In this document: positions 16,113 to 25,955 of the stretch, in pieces
Layout of the letters: each line of letters starts with the position of its first letter
Position numbering within the stretch: the first letter of the stretch is position 1
NCBI GenBank assembly: GCA_902727915.1
Contig: CACVAU010000014.1
Location: 1-42,586 of the forward strand
Length of the DNA stretch: 42,586 nt
Direction: 5' to 3'
Source of the DNA: an uncultured Sulfurovum sp.
GTDB taxonomy: Bacteria; Campylobacterota; Campylobacteria; Campylobacterales; Sulfurovaceae
The notes under the pieces: model-generated
The model's database searches: none
What the model saw: only the letters and a program-made list of their open reading frames with translations
Told to the model about the DNA's origin: nothing
Position numbers and translations under genes: made by a program

Positions 16113-17297
16113 ATGAACATACCAATTACAAAAACCATTTTTGGTCAAGAAGAAGCTGAGGCAATTGTAAAACCTTTGGAAACAGGTTGGGTGGTACAAG
16201 GTCCGAATGTGGCAACGTTTCAAGAGATGTTTTCCCAATTTACCAAGGCAAAACATGCCCATGCAACAACAAGTTGTACCACGGCATTACATCTTGGTTT
16301 GGAAGCCATGGGCATTACAAGAGGAGATAAGGTAATTGTTCCTTCTTTTACTTATGTGGCAAGTGCGAATGCTGTGGAATATACAGGGGCTGAAGTAGTT
16401 TTTTGTGACATTGATTTGAAAACTTTCAATATGGATGTGACAAAACTTGAAACTTTAATTAAGGCTGATGCTAAGATTAAAGCGATTATGCCTGTACATC
16501 TCTTTGGACTTTGTGCCAATATGCCGTATATTATGGAATTAGCTGATAAATATGATTTAAAAGTTATAGAAGATGCTGCTTGTGGGTTTGATGCTTGGAT
16601 AGCTGATAAACATGCTGGAACGTTTGCCGATGTAGGATGTTTCTCTTTTCATCCTAGAAAATCAATTTGTACAGGGGAAGGGGGCATGTTAATTAGCAAT
16701 GATGATGCCTTAGCCAATAGGGTTTCTCAACTTAAAGACCATGGGGCTTCTAAGTCAGACTTACAAAGGCATAACGAGAAAGGAGGGTCTCTTTTACCTG
16801 ACTTTAGTATGAGAGGATATAACTATCGTATGACTGATATGCAAGGTGCTTTAGGGGTCTGTCAGATGGATAAAAAAGAATACATTATGGCTGGAAGAAG
16901 AGAAGTGGCAGAAAAGTATGATATTGCGTTAGAAAAAATATCTCAACTGCTAAGACCTTATACCCCTGAAGGTTATAAACATGGTTATCAATCTTATGTT
17001 TGTCTTTTTAGCGATGGAGAAGAGATAAGCAGTTTAAGCAAAGAGCAGATTGATAGAATTAATGTTAAAAGAAATATTTTCATGGAGAAATTAGAAGCAA
17101 AAAACATTGCGACTCGACAAGGAACCCATGCTGTACATACCTTGAGTTATTATAAAAATAAGAATGCTTTTAACGATGAAGATTTTTTGATGAGTTACGC
17201 TGCTGACAGACTCTCGATTGCCATTCCTTTGTATGCTGGAATGTCGAATGAAGAGTTTAATTATGTGATAAGTACTATGGAAGAGGCACTTAAGTAA
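16113..17297 (+). CDS. DegT/DnrJ/EryC1/StrS sugar aminotransferase
   Basis: A PLP-dependent fold-type I aminotransferase of 394 residues that transfers an amino group, usually from glutamate, to a keto nucleotide sugar. TSCTTALHLGLEAMG binds the cofactor phosphate, VIVPSFTYVASANAV and VIEDAACGF are family landmarks, and Lys183 in FSFHPRKSICTGEGGML is the expected PLP lysine. GYNYRMTDMQGALG and a late GTHAVH loop complete the substrate site. AGGGG precedes the ATG; the asparagine-synthase-like gene starts two bases after its stop. It is clearly distinct from the PglE aminotransferase at 33797, so this locus makes at least two amino sugars. Confidence 0.82.
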   Translation: MNIPITKTIFGQEEAEAIVKPLETGWVVQGPNVATFQEMFSQFTKAKHAHATTSCTTALHLGLEAMGITRGDKVIVPSFTYVASANAVEYTGAEVVFCDIDLKTFNMDVTKLETLIKADAKIKAIMPVHLFGLCANMPYIMELADKYDLKVIEDAACGFDAWIADKHAGTFADVGCFSFHPRKSICTGEGGMLISNDDALANRVSQLKDHGASKSDLQRHNEKGGSLLPDFSMRGYNYRMTDMQGALGVCQMDKKEYIMAGRREVAEKYDIALEKISQLLRPYTPEGYKHGYQSYVCLFSDGEEISSLSKEQIDRINVKRNIFMEKLEAKNIATRQGTHAVHTLSYYKNKNAFNDEDFLMSYAADRLSIAIPLYAGMSNEEFNYVISTMEEALK

Positions 17298-17298
17298 T

Positions 17299-19299
17299 AT
17301 GTGTGGAATTGTAGGTGCGTTATCATTAAATAAATTAACGGTGAATGTTAATGATGCGAAAGCCATGGCAGATAAGATAGCCCATCGAGGTCCTGATGAT
17401 GCTGGGTATCTTTTTTTTCATACAGGGGCTAGGCACAGTCGAGCTGTCTCTTTTTGGCAAAACTTGACAGATTATCAGTTTAAAAATGTTGATGATATGT
17501 TAGCTCCTATTGAATCCCCTTCAGCCATCAGAGAATTGAATTCACATGATTATGACCTTTATATGGGACATCGACGTTTATCAATTTTAGATGTTTCAAG
17601 AGCTGGACATCAACCCATGAGTGATTTGTCTAAAAATATATGGATTGCCTATAATGGCGAAATTTATAATTTTAAAGCGCTTCGGAGTGAACTTGAAAAG
17701 CTAGGACATCGCTTTAAAAGTAATACCGATACGGAAGTGATTATTTATGCTTATGTTGAGTGGGGAATAGCTTGTGTTGAACGTTTTAATGGCATGTTCG
17801 CTTTTTCACTTTATGATAATTTTAGAAAAAAGTTCTATTTGGTAAGAGATAGATATGGGATTAAACCTCTCTATTATCATATTAGTAATGAAAATACATT
17901 AATTTATGCCAGTGAAATTAAGTCGATTTTGGAGTATAAAGATTATAAAAGTGCTGTTGATAAAGAGGCAATGTTAGAGTATTTTACTTTTCAGAATATT
18001 TTTAGTAATCGAACTTTACATAAAGATATTCAAATACTTGAAGCAGGTCACTATTTTGAGATAGATTTACAGTCTAAAACAATAGAAAAGCATCAGTATT
18101 GGGATTTTGATTTTTCAGAACCTTTGAAGTTAAAAGATGAACGCGAGTATACAGAAGAGCTTGACAGACTTTTTACACAAGCTGTAAAAAGGCAGTTGGT
18201 TTCGGATGTGCCTGTTGGAAGTTTTTTGAGTGGGGGCATGGACAGTGGTTCCATAACAGCCATAGCTTCTAAGCATTTTCAAGCAGGTGGTGACTATTTA
18301 AAAACCTTTACCATTGGTTTTGACCTTAACAGTGCGAGTGGTATGGAACTGAGTTTTGATGAGAGGGCAAAAGCTGAATATATGTCTTATAAATTTAAGA
18401 CAGAACATTATGAGATGGTTTTAAAGTCAGGTGATATGGAGCGATGTATGCATAATTTTGCTTATCACCTTGAAGAACCAAGAGTGGGACAGAGTTATCC
18501 TAATTACTATGCGTCTAAATTAGCCAGTAAGTTTGTGAAAGTGGTTTTGAGTGGTGCTGGAGGAGATGAACTGTTTGCTGGTTATCCTTGGCGATATTAT
18601 CGGGCAACGAATAATAAAAATTTTGATGACTACATTGATAAGTATTATGGTTTCTGGAAGAGGTTAATTCCCAATGATGAGATAAAAGATGTTTTTAAAC
18701 CCATTATCAATGAAACAAAAAATGTTTGGACAAAAGATATTTTCTCAGATATTTTTAAAAATAAAAAACTTTTACAAACACCAGAAGAATATATTAATCA
18801 TTCACTTTATTTTGAAGCAAAAACTTTTTTACATGGTCTCTTGGTTGTGGATGATAAACTCTCCATGGCACACTCTTTGGAGACACGTGTTCCTTTTTTA
18901 GATAATGACCTAGTAGACTTTGCGCAAAAAGTTCCTGTGAATTTAAAACTGGCGAATTTAAAAGAGGTTGTGCGAATGGATGAGAATGCATTGGATAAGA
19001 TGCAAAAAACAAATGATGGTAAAGTAATCTTACGTAAAGCCATGAGTAATCATATCCCAGAGGACATTCATAAGGCAGTTAAACAAGGTTTTAGTTCTCC
19101 TGATAACAGTTGGTTCAAAGGGGAAAGCATTGAGTTTGTGAAAGCCAAACTCTTAAGTGATGAGGCACATATTTATAAGTATATGGATAAAAAAGCGACA
19201 CAAAAGCTTATTAATGAGCATTTAAGTGGGGAACAAAATAGACGACTTTTTATTTGGAGTCTTTTGAATTTTGAAGAGTGGAGTAGTATTTATGGATAA
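17299..19299 (+). CDS. Glutamine-dependent asparagine synthase-like amidotransferase (AsnB family)
   Basis: A two-domain amidotransferase of 666 residues. The class II glutaminase domain starts with the catalytic Cys2 (MCGIVGAL) and has HRGPDD, HRRLSI and YNGEIYN. The synthetase domain has the ATP-pyrophosphatase loop SGGMDS at residues 311-316. About 50 extra residues are inserted between HRGPDD and HRRLSI, and total length exceeds standard AsnB. In polysaccharide loci such proteins are linked to converting sugar uronic acids to amides, which fits the UDP-sugar dehydrogenases at 38674 and 42154. Ordinary asparagine synthesis remains possible. It overlaps the following acetyltransferase gene by eight bases. 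Confidence 0.82.
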   Translation: MCGIVGALSLNKLTVNVNDAKAMADKIAHRGPDDAGYLFFHTGARHSRAVSFWQNLTDYQFKNVDDMLAPIESPSAIRELNSHDYDLYMGHRRLSILDVSRAGHQPMSDLSKNIWIAYNGEIYNFKALRSELEKLGHRFKSNTDTEVIIYAYVEWGIACVERFNGMFAFSLYDNFRKKFYLVRDRYGIKPLYYHISNENTLIYASEIKSILEYKDYKSAVDKEAMLEYFTFQNIFSNRTLHKDIQILEAGHYFEIDLQSKTIEKHQYWDFDFSEPLKLKDEREYTEELDRLFTQAVKRQLVSDVPVGSFLSGGMDSGSITAIASKHFQAGGDYLKTFTIGFDLNSASGMELSFDERAKAEYMSYKFKTEHYEMVLKSGDMERCMHNFAYHLEEPRVGQSYPNYYASKLASKFVKVVLSGAGGDELFAGYPWRYYRATNNKNFDDYIDKYYGFWKRLIPNDEIKDVFKPIINETKNVWTKDIFSDIFKNKKLLQTPEEYINHSLYFEAKTFLHGLLVVDDKLSMAHSLETRVPFLDNDLVDFAQKVPVNLKLANLKEVVRMDENALDKMQKTNDGKVILRKAMSNHIPEDIHKAVKQGFSSPDNSWFKGESIEFVKAKLLSDEAHIYKYMDKKATQKLINEHLSGEQNRRLFIWSLLNFEEWSSIYG

Positions 19300-19813
19300 T
19301 ATTTTTTATAAGCTTAAAGAACTTTTTTTTAAAAACAGAGCAAAGTTAAAAAGTGACTATAACAGGGTACTTCCTTTTGGTGATTATGTGAATGATAGAT
19401 GGGAGAAAGCGAAGTTTTTAGGTTTTGGTGAGGGGACAAGTATTTATGATAATGTGCTTGTTTTAGGAGACGTTAAAGTAGGAAATAACAGTTGGATAGG
19501 ACCTAATGTGGTGCTGGATGGCAGTGGAGAGTTAGAGATAGGCTCTTATTGCTCTATTTCAGCAGGGGTACAAATTTACTCTCATGATAGTGTCGCTTGG
19601 TCTCTTAGTGGTGGTGAAAAAGCGTATTGTTATGCCAAAACGATTATTGAAGATAATTGTTATATTGGGCCTAATGTTATTATTCAAAAAGGGGTGAGTA
19701 TTGGAAGAGGTTCAGTCATTGGTGCGAACAGTTTCGTGAACAGAAATATCCCTAATGATGCTAAAGCGTATGGTACACCAATTAAAATAATAAAGGAAGA
19801 TTCAAGTGATTAA
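19292..19813 (+). CDS. Left-handed beta-helix acyltransferase (hexapeptide repeat)
   Basis: A trimeric-type acyltransferase of 173 residues from the ATG at 19292, which has GGAG eight bases upstream; a TTG at 19271 in the same frame is less likely. Imperfect hexapeptide repeats run from [12 protein letters not shown] to [12 protein letters not shown], with a YSHD histidine loop and the terminal AYGTPIKII element common to sugar O- and N-acetyltransferases. The N-terminal 40 residues are basic and helical. It lies between AsnB and a methyltransferase and probably decorates the sugar made by the preceding enzymes. The acyl donor and acceptor are unknown. Confidence 0.75.
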   Translation: MDNIFYKLKELFFKNRAKLKSDYNRVLPFGDYVNDRWEKAKFLGFGEGTSIYDNVLVLGDVKVGNNSWIGPNVVLDGSGELEIGSYCSISAGVQIYSHDSVAWSLSGGEKAYCYAKTIIEDNCYIGPNVIIQKGVSIGRGSVIGANSFVNRNIPNDAKAYGTPIKIIKEDSSD

Positions 19814-20744
19814 TGAAATTTTTAAAGAGAAAATTGAGGTTAATGATAATTTTATTTATCTTAAAAATGTGTCCGTAGATTTGAATCAACAACAGACCAA
19901 TGATGCTTTTTCTGAAAAGTGGACAGCGTATGAAAAAACTGAAGAGAAAGATAAACTTTATGACATGCAAAAAGAGTGGTATTTAACTTTATATGGTTTT
20001 GAGAATGAAGAGGCTCTTGCAGAGTTTTTAAGGACTAAAAAATATATTTTTGATGCAGGGTGTGGTTTAGGATATAAGGCGAAATGGTTTGCTGATTTAT
20101 CCCCAAATTCAATTGTCATTGGCATGGATTTTTCAGATGCTTCGTTCATCGCAGCCAATAACTATAAAGAGACAAAAAATTTATTTTTTATAAAAGGGGA
20201 TATTGCGCTTACCCCTTTTAAAGATGATGTTATAGATTATGTAAGTTGTGATCAGGTTATCATGCATACTGAAATTCCTGAAAAGACCTTTGCTGAATTA
20301 ACCAGAGTGACCAAACAAGAATTTTCTTGTTATGTTTATGCTAAAAAAGCTTTACCTAGAGAATTATTGGATGAGCATTTTAGAAGCTATTGTAAAGATT
20401 TATCCAATGAAGAGCTTTGGGAGATGTCCAATAAACTTACCGATTTAGGAAAAACGCTAAGTGAGTTAGATATTAAGATTGATGTTCCTGATATTCCTCA
20501 GATGAACATAAAAGGGGGAGAATATGACCTTCAACGATTTATCTATTGGAATTTTTTGAAATGTTTTTGGAATGAAGAGTTAGGAAGAGATACTTCGGTG
20601 GCTACCAACTTTGATTGGTATTCGCCCTCTAATGCAAAAAGGTACAGTGAAGAAGAGTATAAAAAAATAATAAGTGATAGTGAACTAAGTATTAATTACT
20701 TTCATTCTGAAGAGGCATGTTACAGTGGAAGGTTTAGTAAATGA
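19806..20744 (+). CDS. SAM-dependent methyltransferase (class I)
   Basis: A 312-residue protein with a Rossmann-type SAM-binding domain: motif [16 protein letters not shown] at about residues 81-95, an acidic residue after the next strand (GMDFS), and [13 protein letters not shown] as motif IV/post-motif. Flanking N- and C-terminal extensions of about 75 and 120 residues are not ones I recognise. The GTG start has AAGGAAG about six bases upstream and overlaps the acyltransferase by eight bases. Its stop overlaps the next ATG. In this context O- or N-methylation of a glycan residue is the likely role, but protein or lipid targets cannot be excluded. Confidence 0.72.
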   Translation: MINEIFKEKIEVNDNFIYLKNVSVDLNQQQTNDAFSEKWTAYEKTEEKDKLYDMQKEWYLTLYGFENEEALAEFLRTKKYIFDAGCGLGYKAKWFADLSPNSIVIGMDFSDASFIAANNYKETKNLFFIKGDIALTPFKDDVIDYVSCDQVIMHTEIPEKTFAELTRVTKQEFSCYVYAKKALPRELLDEHFRSYCKDLSNEELWEMSNKLTDLGKTLSELDIKIDVPDIPQMNIKGGEYDLQRFIYWNFLKCFWNEELGRDTSVATNFDWYSPSNAKRYSEEEYKKIISDSELSINYFHSEEACYSGRFSK

Positions 20745-21895
20745 GCCAATTGAAAATCTGTTCACGTTGTATTTATGATGAACGTGTGGCATCCATTCAG
20801 TTTGATAAAGAGGGTGTTTGTAATTATTGTCATCAAATTGATATGTTAAAAGTAGACTATGGAACAGGATTAGAGAAGGGAGAGGCTGAATTTCGGAACA
20901 TTATTAATGCCATAAAAAAAGATGGAAAAAATAAAAAATATGACTGTGTCATTGGGGTCAGTGGAGGGACAGATTCTTCATACATGCTTTATTTAAGCAA
21001 ACAGTGGGGCTTACGACCACTTGCTGTGCATTATGATAATACTTGGAACACCTCTATTGCGACTGAAAATATGCGTAAAGTATTAACAGCATTAGACATC
21101 GATTTGTATACACATGTGGTAGATAATAAAGAGTCTGATGACATATTTAAATCATTTTTCTTTGCTGATGTAGCTGAAATAGAAGCTGCGACAGATTTGG
21201 CTTTAGCCGAGGTGATGTATAGAGCTGCCTGGAAACATGGGGTCAAATATGTTTTAGAAGGACACTCTTTTATTACGGAAGGGATTACTCCTGTTGGTAG
21301 AAACTATTTTGATGGAAAGTACATTCAGTCTATTCATAAAAAATTTGGAAAATTACCAATGAAATCATATCCATTGATGACTTTTTCAAGATTCTTATTT
21401 TGGAGTAGTTTCGCAAAAATAAAGAAAATTCGACCCTTTTGGTACATTGATTATAATAAAGAGGATGCAAGAAGTTTTTTAGAAAAAGAGTATGATTGGC
21501 GTTATTATGGTGGACATCATTTAGAGAACAGAATGACAGCTTTTTTTCATGGCATTTATGCGCCTCAAAAATTTAAAACAGACTTTAGAAATAATACTTT
21601 ATCAGCATTAGTACGTAATGGTAAAGTTTCAAGGGAAGTAGCTTGGAAAGAATATACAAGTCCTCCTCATACTGAAAAAGATTTATTGGAATATTTTAAA
21701 AAAAGGTTGGGGCTGAGCAATGAAGAATATGATGAGGTGATGAACCGAAAGCCTAAAGTTTGGTATGAGTACCCTACGTATAAAAAAAGATTTGAAATGC
21801 TTAGACCTTTATTTAAACTGTTAGCAAAAGCAAATCTTGTCCCCATGAGTTTTTACTTAAAATATTGTTTTCCAATTAAGAAGGATGAAGTTTGA
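20741..21895 (+). CDS. N-acetyl sugar amidotransferase (WbpG/PseA type)
   Basis: This enzyme converts an N-acetyl group on a nucleotide sugar to an acetamidino group using ammonia supplied by a HisH-like glutaminase. The 384 residues begin with a CxxC/CxxC zinc-binding knuckle (Cys7, Cys10, Cys27, Cys30), followed by a PP-loop ATP pyrophosphatase motif SGGTDS at residues 74-79. EGHSFITEG and YIDYNKEDARSFLEKEY belong to the TIGR03573-like family. The gene overlaps the methyltransferase and the HisH gene by four bases each. The set of this gene plus hisH and hisF parallels the WbpG-HisH2-HisF2 trio of Pseudomonas aeruginosa O-antigen loci and PseA-type chemistry in Campylobacter. The sugar acceptor is not known. 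Confidence 0.88.
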   Translation: MSQLKICSRCIYDERVASIQFDKEGVCNYCHQIDMLKVDYGTGLEKGEAEFRNIINAIKKDGKNKKYDCVIGVSGGTDSSYMLYLSKQWGLRPLAVHYDNTWNTSIATENMRKVLTALDIDLYTHVVDNKESDDIFKSFFFADVAEIEAATDLALAEVMYRAAWKHGVKYVLEGHSFITEGITPVGRNYFDGKYIQSIHKKFGKLPMKSYPLMTFSRFLFWSSFAKIKKIRPFWYIDYNKEDARSFLEKEYDWRYYGGHHLENRMTAFFHGIYAPQKFKTDFRNNTLSALVRNGKVSREVAWKEYTSPPHTEKDLLEYFKKRLGLSNEEYDEVMNRKPKVWYEYPTYKKRFEMLRPLFKLLAKANLVPMSFYLKYCFPIKKDEV

Positions 21896-22509
21896 TTACC
21901 ATTGTAGATTATGAAATGGGCAATGTAGGTTCGATTTATAATATGTTTAAATACTTAGGTATTAAAGCAAAAATAGAAAATGACCCTAATAAAATTAAAA
22001 ATGCCAGTAAATTATTATTGCCTGGTGTCGGTTCATTTGATACAGCCATGAAGAAGATTCAAGAAAAAGATTTATTGGACGTTTTAAATGAAAAAGCGTT
22101 AAAGGAAAAAGTTCCTGTTTTAGGTATTTGTCTAGGAATGCAACTTCTAACAAATGAAAGTGAAGAAGGTTTAGGAAAAGGTTTAGGTTGGATAGATGCT
22201 AAGAGTATTAATTTTAAAAATAAAATTCAGACGCAATTAAAAGTTCCTCATATGGGCTGGAATACAGTACAACAATCTAATGATAGTCCTTTAACGGTGG
22301 GTTTTGATTGTTATGATGAAACTAGGTTTTATTTTGTACATTCTTTTTTTGTTAAAGTAAATGATGAAAAAGATTCGATTTTAAAAACAAACTATGGCAT
22401 AGATTTTGACAGTGCAATTGCTAAAGATAATGTTTTTGGTACGCAGTTTCATCCTGAAAAAAGTCATAAGTTTGGTATGAAAATTTTTGAAAACTTTGCG
22501 AGGATATAG
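21892..22509 (+). CDS. hisH: HisH-like glutamine amidotransferase subunit (glycan type)
   Basis: A class I glutaminase of 205 residues that releases ammonia from glutamine. Cys80 in GICLGMQLL, and His187 and Glu189 in FHPEKS, form the triad, and PGVGSFD supplies the oxyanion region. TTG start, with AAGGA six bases upstream and the preceding TGA overlapping (TTGA). In histidine synthesis HisH pairs with HisF; here it lies between a sugar amidotransferase and a HisF that lacks a key catalytic residue, so its ammonia most likely serves acetamidino-sugar formation. The true histidine-pathway copy would be elsewhere in the genome. Confidence 0.85.
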   Translation: MITIVDYEMGNVGSIYNMFKYLGIKAKIENDPNKIKNASKLLLPGVGSFDTAMKKIQEKDLLDVLNEKALKEKVPVLGICLGMQLLTNESEEGLGKGLGWIDAKSINFKNKIQTQLKVPHMGWNTVQQSNDSPLTVGFDCYDETRFYFVHSFFVKVNDEKDSILKTNYGIDFDSAIAKDNVFGTQFHPEKSHKFGMKIFENFARI

Positions 22510-22511
22510 CG

Positions 22512-23276
22512 ATGTTAAAAAGTAGAGTAATTCCTTGCCTTTTATTAAAAGGTGAGAGTTTAGTGAAAACAAAACGATTTAAAGAATATAACTACATAGG
22601 AGATCCACTTAATACTGTAAGAATTTTTAACGAACTTGAAGTGGATGAACTGATGTTTTTAGATATATTTGCGTCAAAAGAAAAGCGTCAAATCAATTTT
22701 AATTTATTAAAAGATATAGCGAATGAATGTTTTATGCCCTTGTCATATGGAGGAAATATTCAGACTTTGGATGAGGCAAAAAAAATATTTGAGATTGGAT
22801 TTGAAAAAATTGTTATCAATTCAAATAGTTTTAATAATTTAAAGTTGATAAGCGACATATCTAATTATTTTGGTGTACAAAGTGTTGTCGGTTCAATAGA
22901 TGTTAAAAAATCATTTTTTGGTACAAATAAAATTTATTCTCATCATGGACAAGTCAAACAAAAGGAGACGGTCGTGATGTGGGCTAAGAGACTTGAAGAT
23001 GCTGGTGTTGGAGAATTGTTGATAACTTCCATCGATAAAGAGGGTAGTTGGTGTGGCTATGACATAGAATTAATTAAAAGTGTTACTCAAAGTGTACAAG
23101 TACCTGTGATAGCCAATGGGGGTGCTGGAAGCATTGAAGATATAGGTGAAGTTGTTAAGAAGGCAGAGGCATCGGCTTGTGCTGTTGGGAGTATGGTTGT
23201 TTATCAAAAAAAAGGAATGGGTGTTCTTGTGAATTTCCCTGATAGAAAAAAGTTGGAGAAAGTTTTAAGTGATTGA
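22512..23276 (+). CDS. HisF-like protein of the acetamidino-sugar system
   Basis: A TIM-barrel protein of 254 residues related to imidazole glycerol phosphate synthase subunit HisF. Phosphate-binding loops (SYGGNI, ANGGAGS) and Asp130 (GSIDVKK) and Asp175 (SIDKEG) are present. The general acid/base Asp11 of canonical HisF (IPCLDV) is Leu here (IPCLLL). It is therefore unlikely to run the cyclase reaction and probably serves as the barrel that channels HisH ammonia to the sugar amidotransferase. The ATG follows the hisH stop by two bases. The same substitution pattern is known for glycan-locus HisF paralogs such as HisF2. Confidence 0.83.
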   Translation: MLKSRVIPCLLLKGESLVKTKRFKEYNYIGDPLNTVRIFNELEVDELMFLDIFASKEKRQINFNLLKDIANECFMPLSYGGNIQTLDEAKKIFEIGFEKIVINSNSFNNLKLISDISNYFGVQSVVGSIDVKKSFFGTNKIYSHHGQVKQKETVVMWAKRLEDAGVGELLITSIDKEGSWCGYDIELIKSVTQSVQVPVIANGGAGSIEDIGEVVKKAEASACAVGSMVVYQKKGMGVLVNFPDRKKLEKVLSD

Positions 23277-24780
23277 AAGTCTATTGTTTATGCTAATCTT
23301 TGGTATTAGATTATTACCAAGAGTACTAAGAAAAGATAAAACTGATTCAGATACTTGGTATCATATTTCATCGGTAATGTCTATTTATAAAAATAAATAT
23401 AAGTTGCCTGAGTGTAATGATGGTTTTATTTTAGGAGGTAAGTATGACTATCCTTATTTTTCTCATTGGATTGTCTCAATATTTATGCGAGATAAAATTA
23501 TAAAGTATGAACGGTTTATTGGACCAACCATTGATACCTTGTATATCTTACTAGGCTTTATCTATTTAAATTTTTTATTGTCTTTTTATGAAGTTGATAT
23601 GGCGAATCAACTTATTAATTTTTTATTGTTAATGGGGTTTTCTTCGACAATGTTAAAAATATCCACTGGCCCAAGAGTTTATAGTTTTACACCAAGAGTT
23701 TTTGGGGAATTATTTATTTTTATTTTTTTAATTAGCATACATTTATATATGTTAACAGATAACTTATTTTTTCTTTTTTTATCCATGGTTTTTGGAGGCT
23801 TAGCGTTAAATACCTCTACTTTTGGATCACAAGTATTGGTTTTATTTAGCATTATACTTTCTATTCTTTTACACTCTTTTATACCAATGTTCATGTTTTT
23901 GGGAAGCCTAATATTTGCATGGATTAGTAGTGGAGGTCATTATAAAAATATCTTATTACAACAACTACAATTTACTAAACAATATGCCACTTATGGGCAA
24001 TACAATCATCCAGCATTAATACATAGAAATAAAGCGTTTCAATATGTTTTATTTTTTAAATATTTACTGCAATTAAAAATCAAAGATGCTTACATAGTGT
24101 TTCAAAGAGATTTAATATTTTTCAATGTTTTCTATAAAAATTTTGAAGTTATTATTGTGATTATATTATTACCTTGGCTAAACATTTTTGACAGTTTTCT
24201 TTATTATATGTGTATTGTTGCTTTTGTCGTATTTTTGATTACTTCATTTCGACCATTTTTATTTTTAGGTGAATCTGATCGCTATTTAGAGTATATTATT
24301 ATTTTTGCAACGATATATTTAGTTTTTAATTTAGAGCAACACTATATATATCTAATATTATTTGTGCAGATAGTGTTGTATGTGACAACATTATACACTT
24401 ATTTAAAATCATCAAATACTTATGGTGCTCATTATCTCAATGCCATGAAGTTTATAAAAAAGAACCTAGAGAATAAAGATGATTATGTTATTCATGGTAT
24501 TTTTAATACCTATATTAATTATTCGATAGGCGTGTTGTCAGGGCTGAAGTCATTAGCCATTGAACCAAATTACGTGTATGGTTTAGCAACGAATAAGAAA
24601 TTAATGCCTAATGATACAATTTATACGAATGATTTTGATTATTTATATACTGAATATGGTGTGAATATTATTATTGCAAATAAAAAGTATTTACATCAAG
24701 AACTTTTATATGATTTTAGTAAATTTAATCTTTTTTATGAAAATGAACAGTTTATTGTCTATAAAAGGAAACAGTCTTGA
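23269..24780 (+). CDS. Polytopic membrane protein, GT-C-like candidate
   Basis: A hydrophobic 503-residue protein with about ten predicted membrane segments, Phe/Ile/Leu rich, and a soluble C-terminal part of about 110 residues. The first loop contains a conserved-looking acidic segment (DSDTWYHIS, about residues 23-31) in the position where GT-C glycosyltransferases carry their catalytic or metal-binding Asp. No Wzx or Wzy signature is evident. GTG start, overlapping the hisF gene by eight bases. The DNA is noticeably more AT-rich than its neighbours. A role as a periplasmic-face glycosyltransferase using a polyprenyl-phosphate sugar, or as a polymerase, is a guess from topology and context. 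Confidence 0.5.
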   Translation: MIESLLFMLIFGIRLLPRVLRKDKTDSDTWYHISSVMSIYKNKYKLPECNDGFILGGKYDYPYFSHWIVSIFMRDKIIKYERFIGPTIDTLYILLGFIYLNFLLSFYEVDMANQLINFLLLMGFSSTMLKISTGPRVYSFTPRVFGELFIFIFLISIHLYMLTDNLFFLFLSMVFGGLALNTSTFGSQVLVLFSIILSILLHSFIPMFMFLGSLIFAWISSGGHYKNILLQQLQFTKQYATYGQYNHPALIHRNKAFQYVLFFKYLLQLKIKDAYIVFQRDLIFFNVFYKNFEVIIVIILLPWLNIFDSFLYYMCIVAFVVFLITSFRPFLFLGESDRYLEYIIIFATIYLVFNLEQHYIYLILFVQIVLYVTTLYTYLKSSNTYGAHYLNAMKFIKKNLENKDDYVIHGIFNTYINYSIGVLSGLKSLAIEPNYVYGLATNKKLMPNDTIYTNDFDYLYTEYGVNIIIANKKYLHQELLYDFSKFNLFYENEQFIVYKRKQS

Positions 24781-25955
24781 AAAAAATATTGGTCATTGGT
24801 AATACTGGTTTAAACAGTTCAAATAACAGTACCAATAACAGGATGAAAAAAATATTTGAAGTCATGCATCATGAATATGCTTTTGTTTTTGATTATTATC
24901 AATTACGAGAGGCTGTATTGGAGGTGGACTATATTGATTACATCAATAAAAAAGCCAATGCCAGTCCCATAGAGGCACTGAAATTTCTTTTAAAAAGAGA
25001 AGAAAAATATGAGATGGTGTTAGCTGAAACTTTTAATGCTGTGATTATTGCTTATTTTTTTGCACTTAAAACAAAAACGCCTTTTATTTGGCGACAGTTT
25101 GGCACAACTTTTAATGATGAATTAGGTTTTAAAAATTACTTCAAACCTAAAATACTATTAAAGTTTCTATTGCATAAATTAATTGCCAATTCTTCAAAAT
25201 GTAAGGCTGTAGTATGTACGGAAGATGGTTGTGCCAATCGTACACTTTATTTGAATAAATTAGGGATGTCTCCTGATAAACTTTATATGGTAAAAAATCA
25301 AAGAACAGCGTCAACATTGGTAAATAAAGAAGAGGTATTTTCTAAAGATAATGTTTTCAAAATGGTACAAATTGGTCGAATTACCTCATGGAAGAAAATT
25401 CACCTCTTAATCAAAGCCATTACCCATATACAAACAACACATCCAAAGATAGCTGAGAAAATAGAACTGGACATTATAGGACAAACACAAGATAGTGCCT
25501 ATGAAGCGAGATTAACAAAAGAGATTAAAGAACATGCTTTAGATCAGCAAATTCATTTTAAAAAAAATTTAGAGTATGATCAAATTGAAAAAATATTAGC
25601 CACAGCCAATTTGTCCATTTCACTAACAGCCTATAATCCTATTATTGAGTCTTTACAAAATGAAACAGCCGTGATTACGTATGAATATGGTGAGATAGGC
25701 AAGGTGTTTGAGACCTGTGAATCTGTTTTTATTTTGGCAAAAAATATTAAAAAATCCTCTTTTTTATCGCCAGAACAAGAGTCTAAGATTGTCAAGGAGT
25801 TAGAAGAGAAATTAGTAGAGCTAATAGAGCAACCTGAAGTGTTAAACACTTTAGCTAAGAATGCGAAATTGTTTGTTGAAGATAACTTTCCTCTTTTAGA
25901 TGAACATGTTAAAGAGATTACTAATATTTATATGAAAGTGGTCAATGCTCTTTAA
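24777..25955 (+). CDS. GT4-like glycosyltransferase
   Basis: A GT-B fold glycosyltransferase of 392 residues. The N-terminal acceptor domain starts VIGNTGLNSSNN. The C-terminal donor domain (Glycos_transf_1 type) runs from FKMVQIGRITSWKKIHLLIKA through IHFKKNLEYDQIEKILATANLSISLT, with the usual acidic pair region weakly kept (PIIESLQNE). The TTG start overlaps the preceding stop (TTGA) and has AAGGAA about seven bases upstream. It is not an obvious PglA, PglH or PglJ, so it probably adds a cassette-specific sugar to the lipid-linked glycan on the cytoplasmic side. Sugar specificity cannot be read from the sequence. Confidence 0.7.
   Translation: MKKILVIGNTGLNSSNNSTNNRMKKIFEVMHHEYAFVFDYYQLREAVLEVDYIDYINKKANASPIEALKFLLKREEKYEMVLAETFNAVIIAYFFALKTKTPFIWRQFGTTFNDELGFKNYFKPKILLKFLLHKLIANSSKCKAVVCTEDGCANRTLYLNKLGMSPDKLYMVKNQRTASTLVNKEEVFSKDNVFKMVQIGRITSWKKIHLLIKAITHIQTTHPKIAEKIELDIIGQTQDSAYEARLTKEIKEHALDQQIHFKKNLEYDQIEKILATANLSISLTAYNPIIESLQNETAVITYEYGEIGKVFETCESVFILAKNIKKSSFLSPEQESKIVKELEEKLVELIEQPEVLNTLAKNAKLFVEDNFPLLDEHVKEITNIYMKVVNAL

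Noticed and set aside
21892..23276. HisH/HisF as part of the histidine biosynthesis operon
   Set aside because: No other his genes are near, the neighbours are glycan enzymes, and HisF lacks Asp11.
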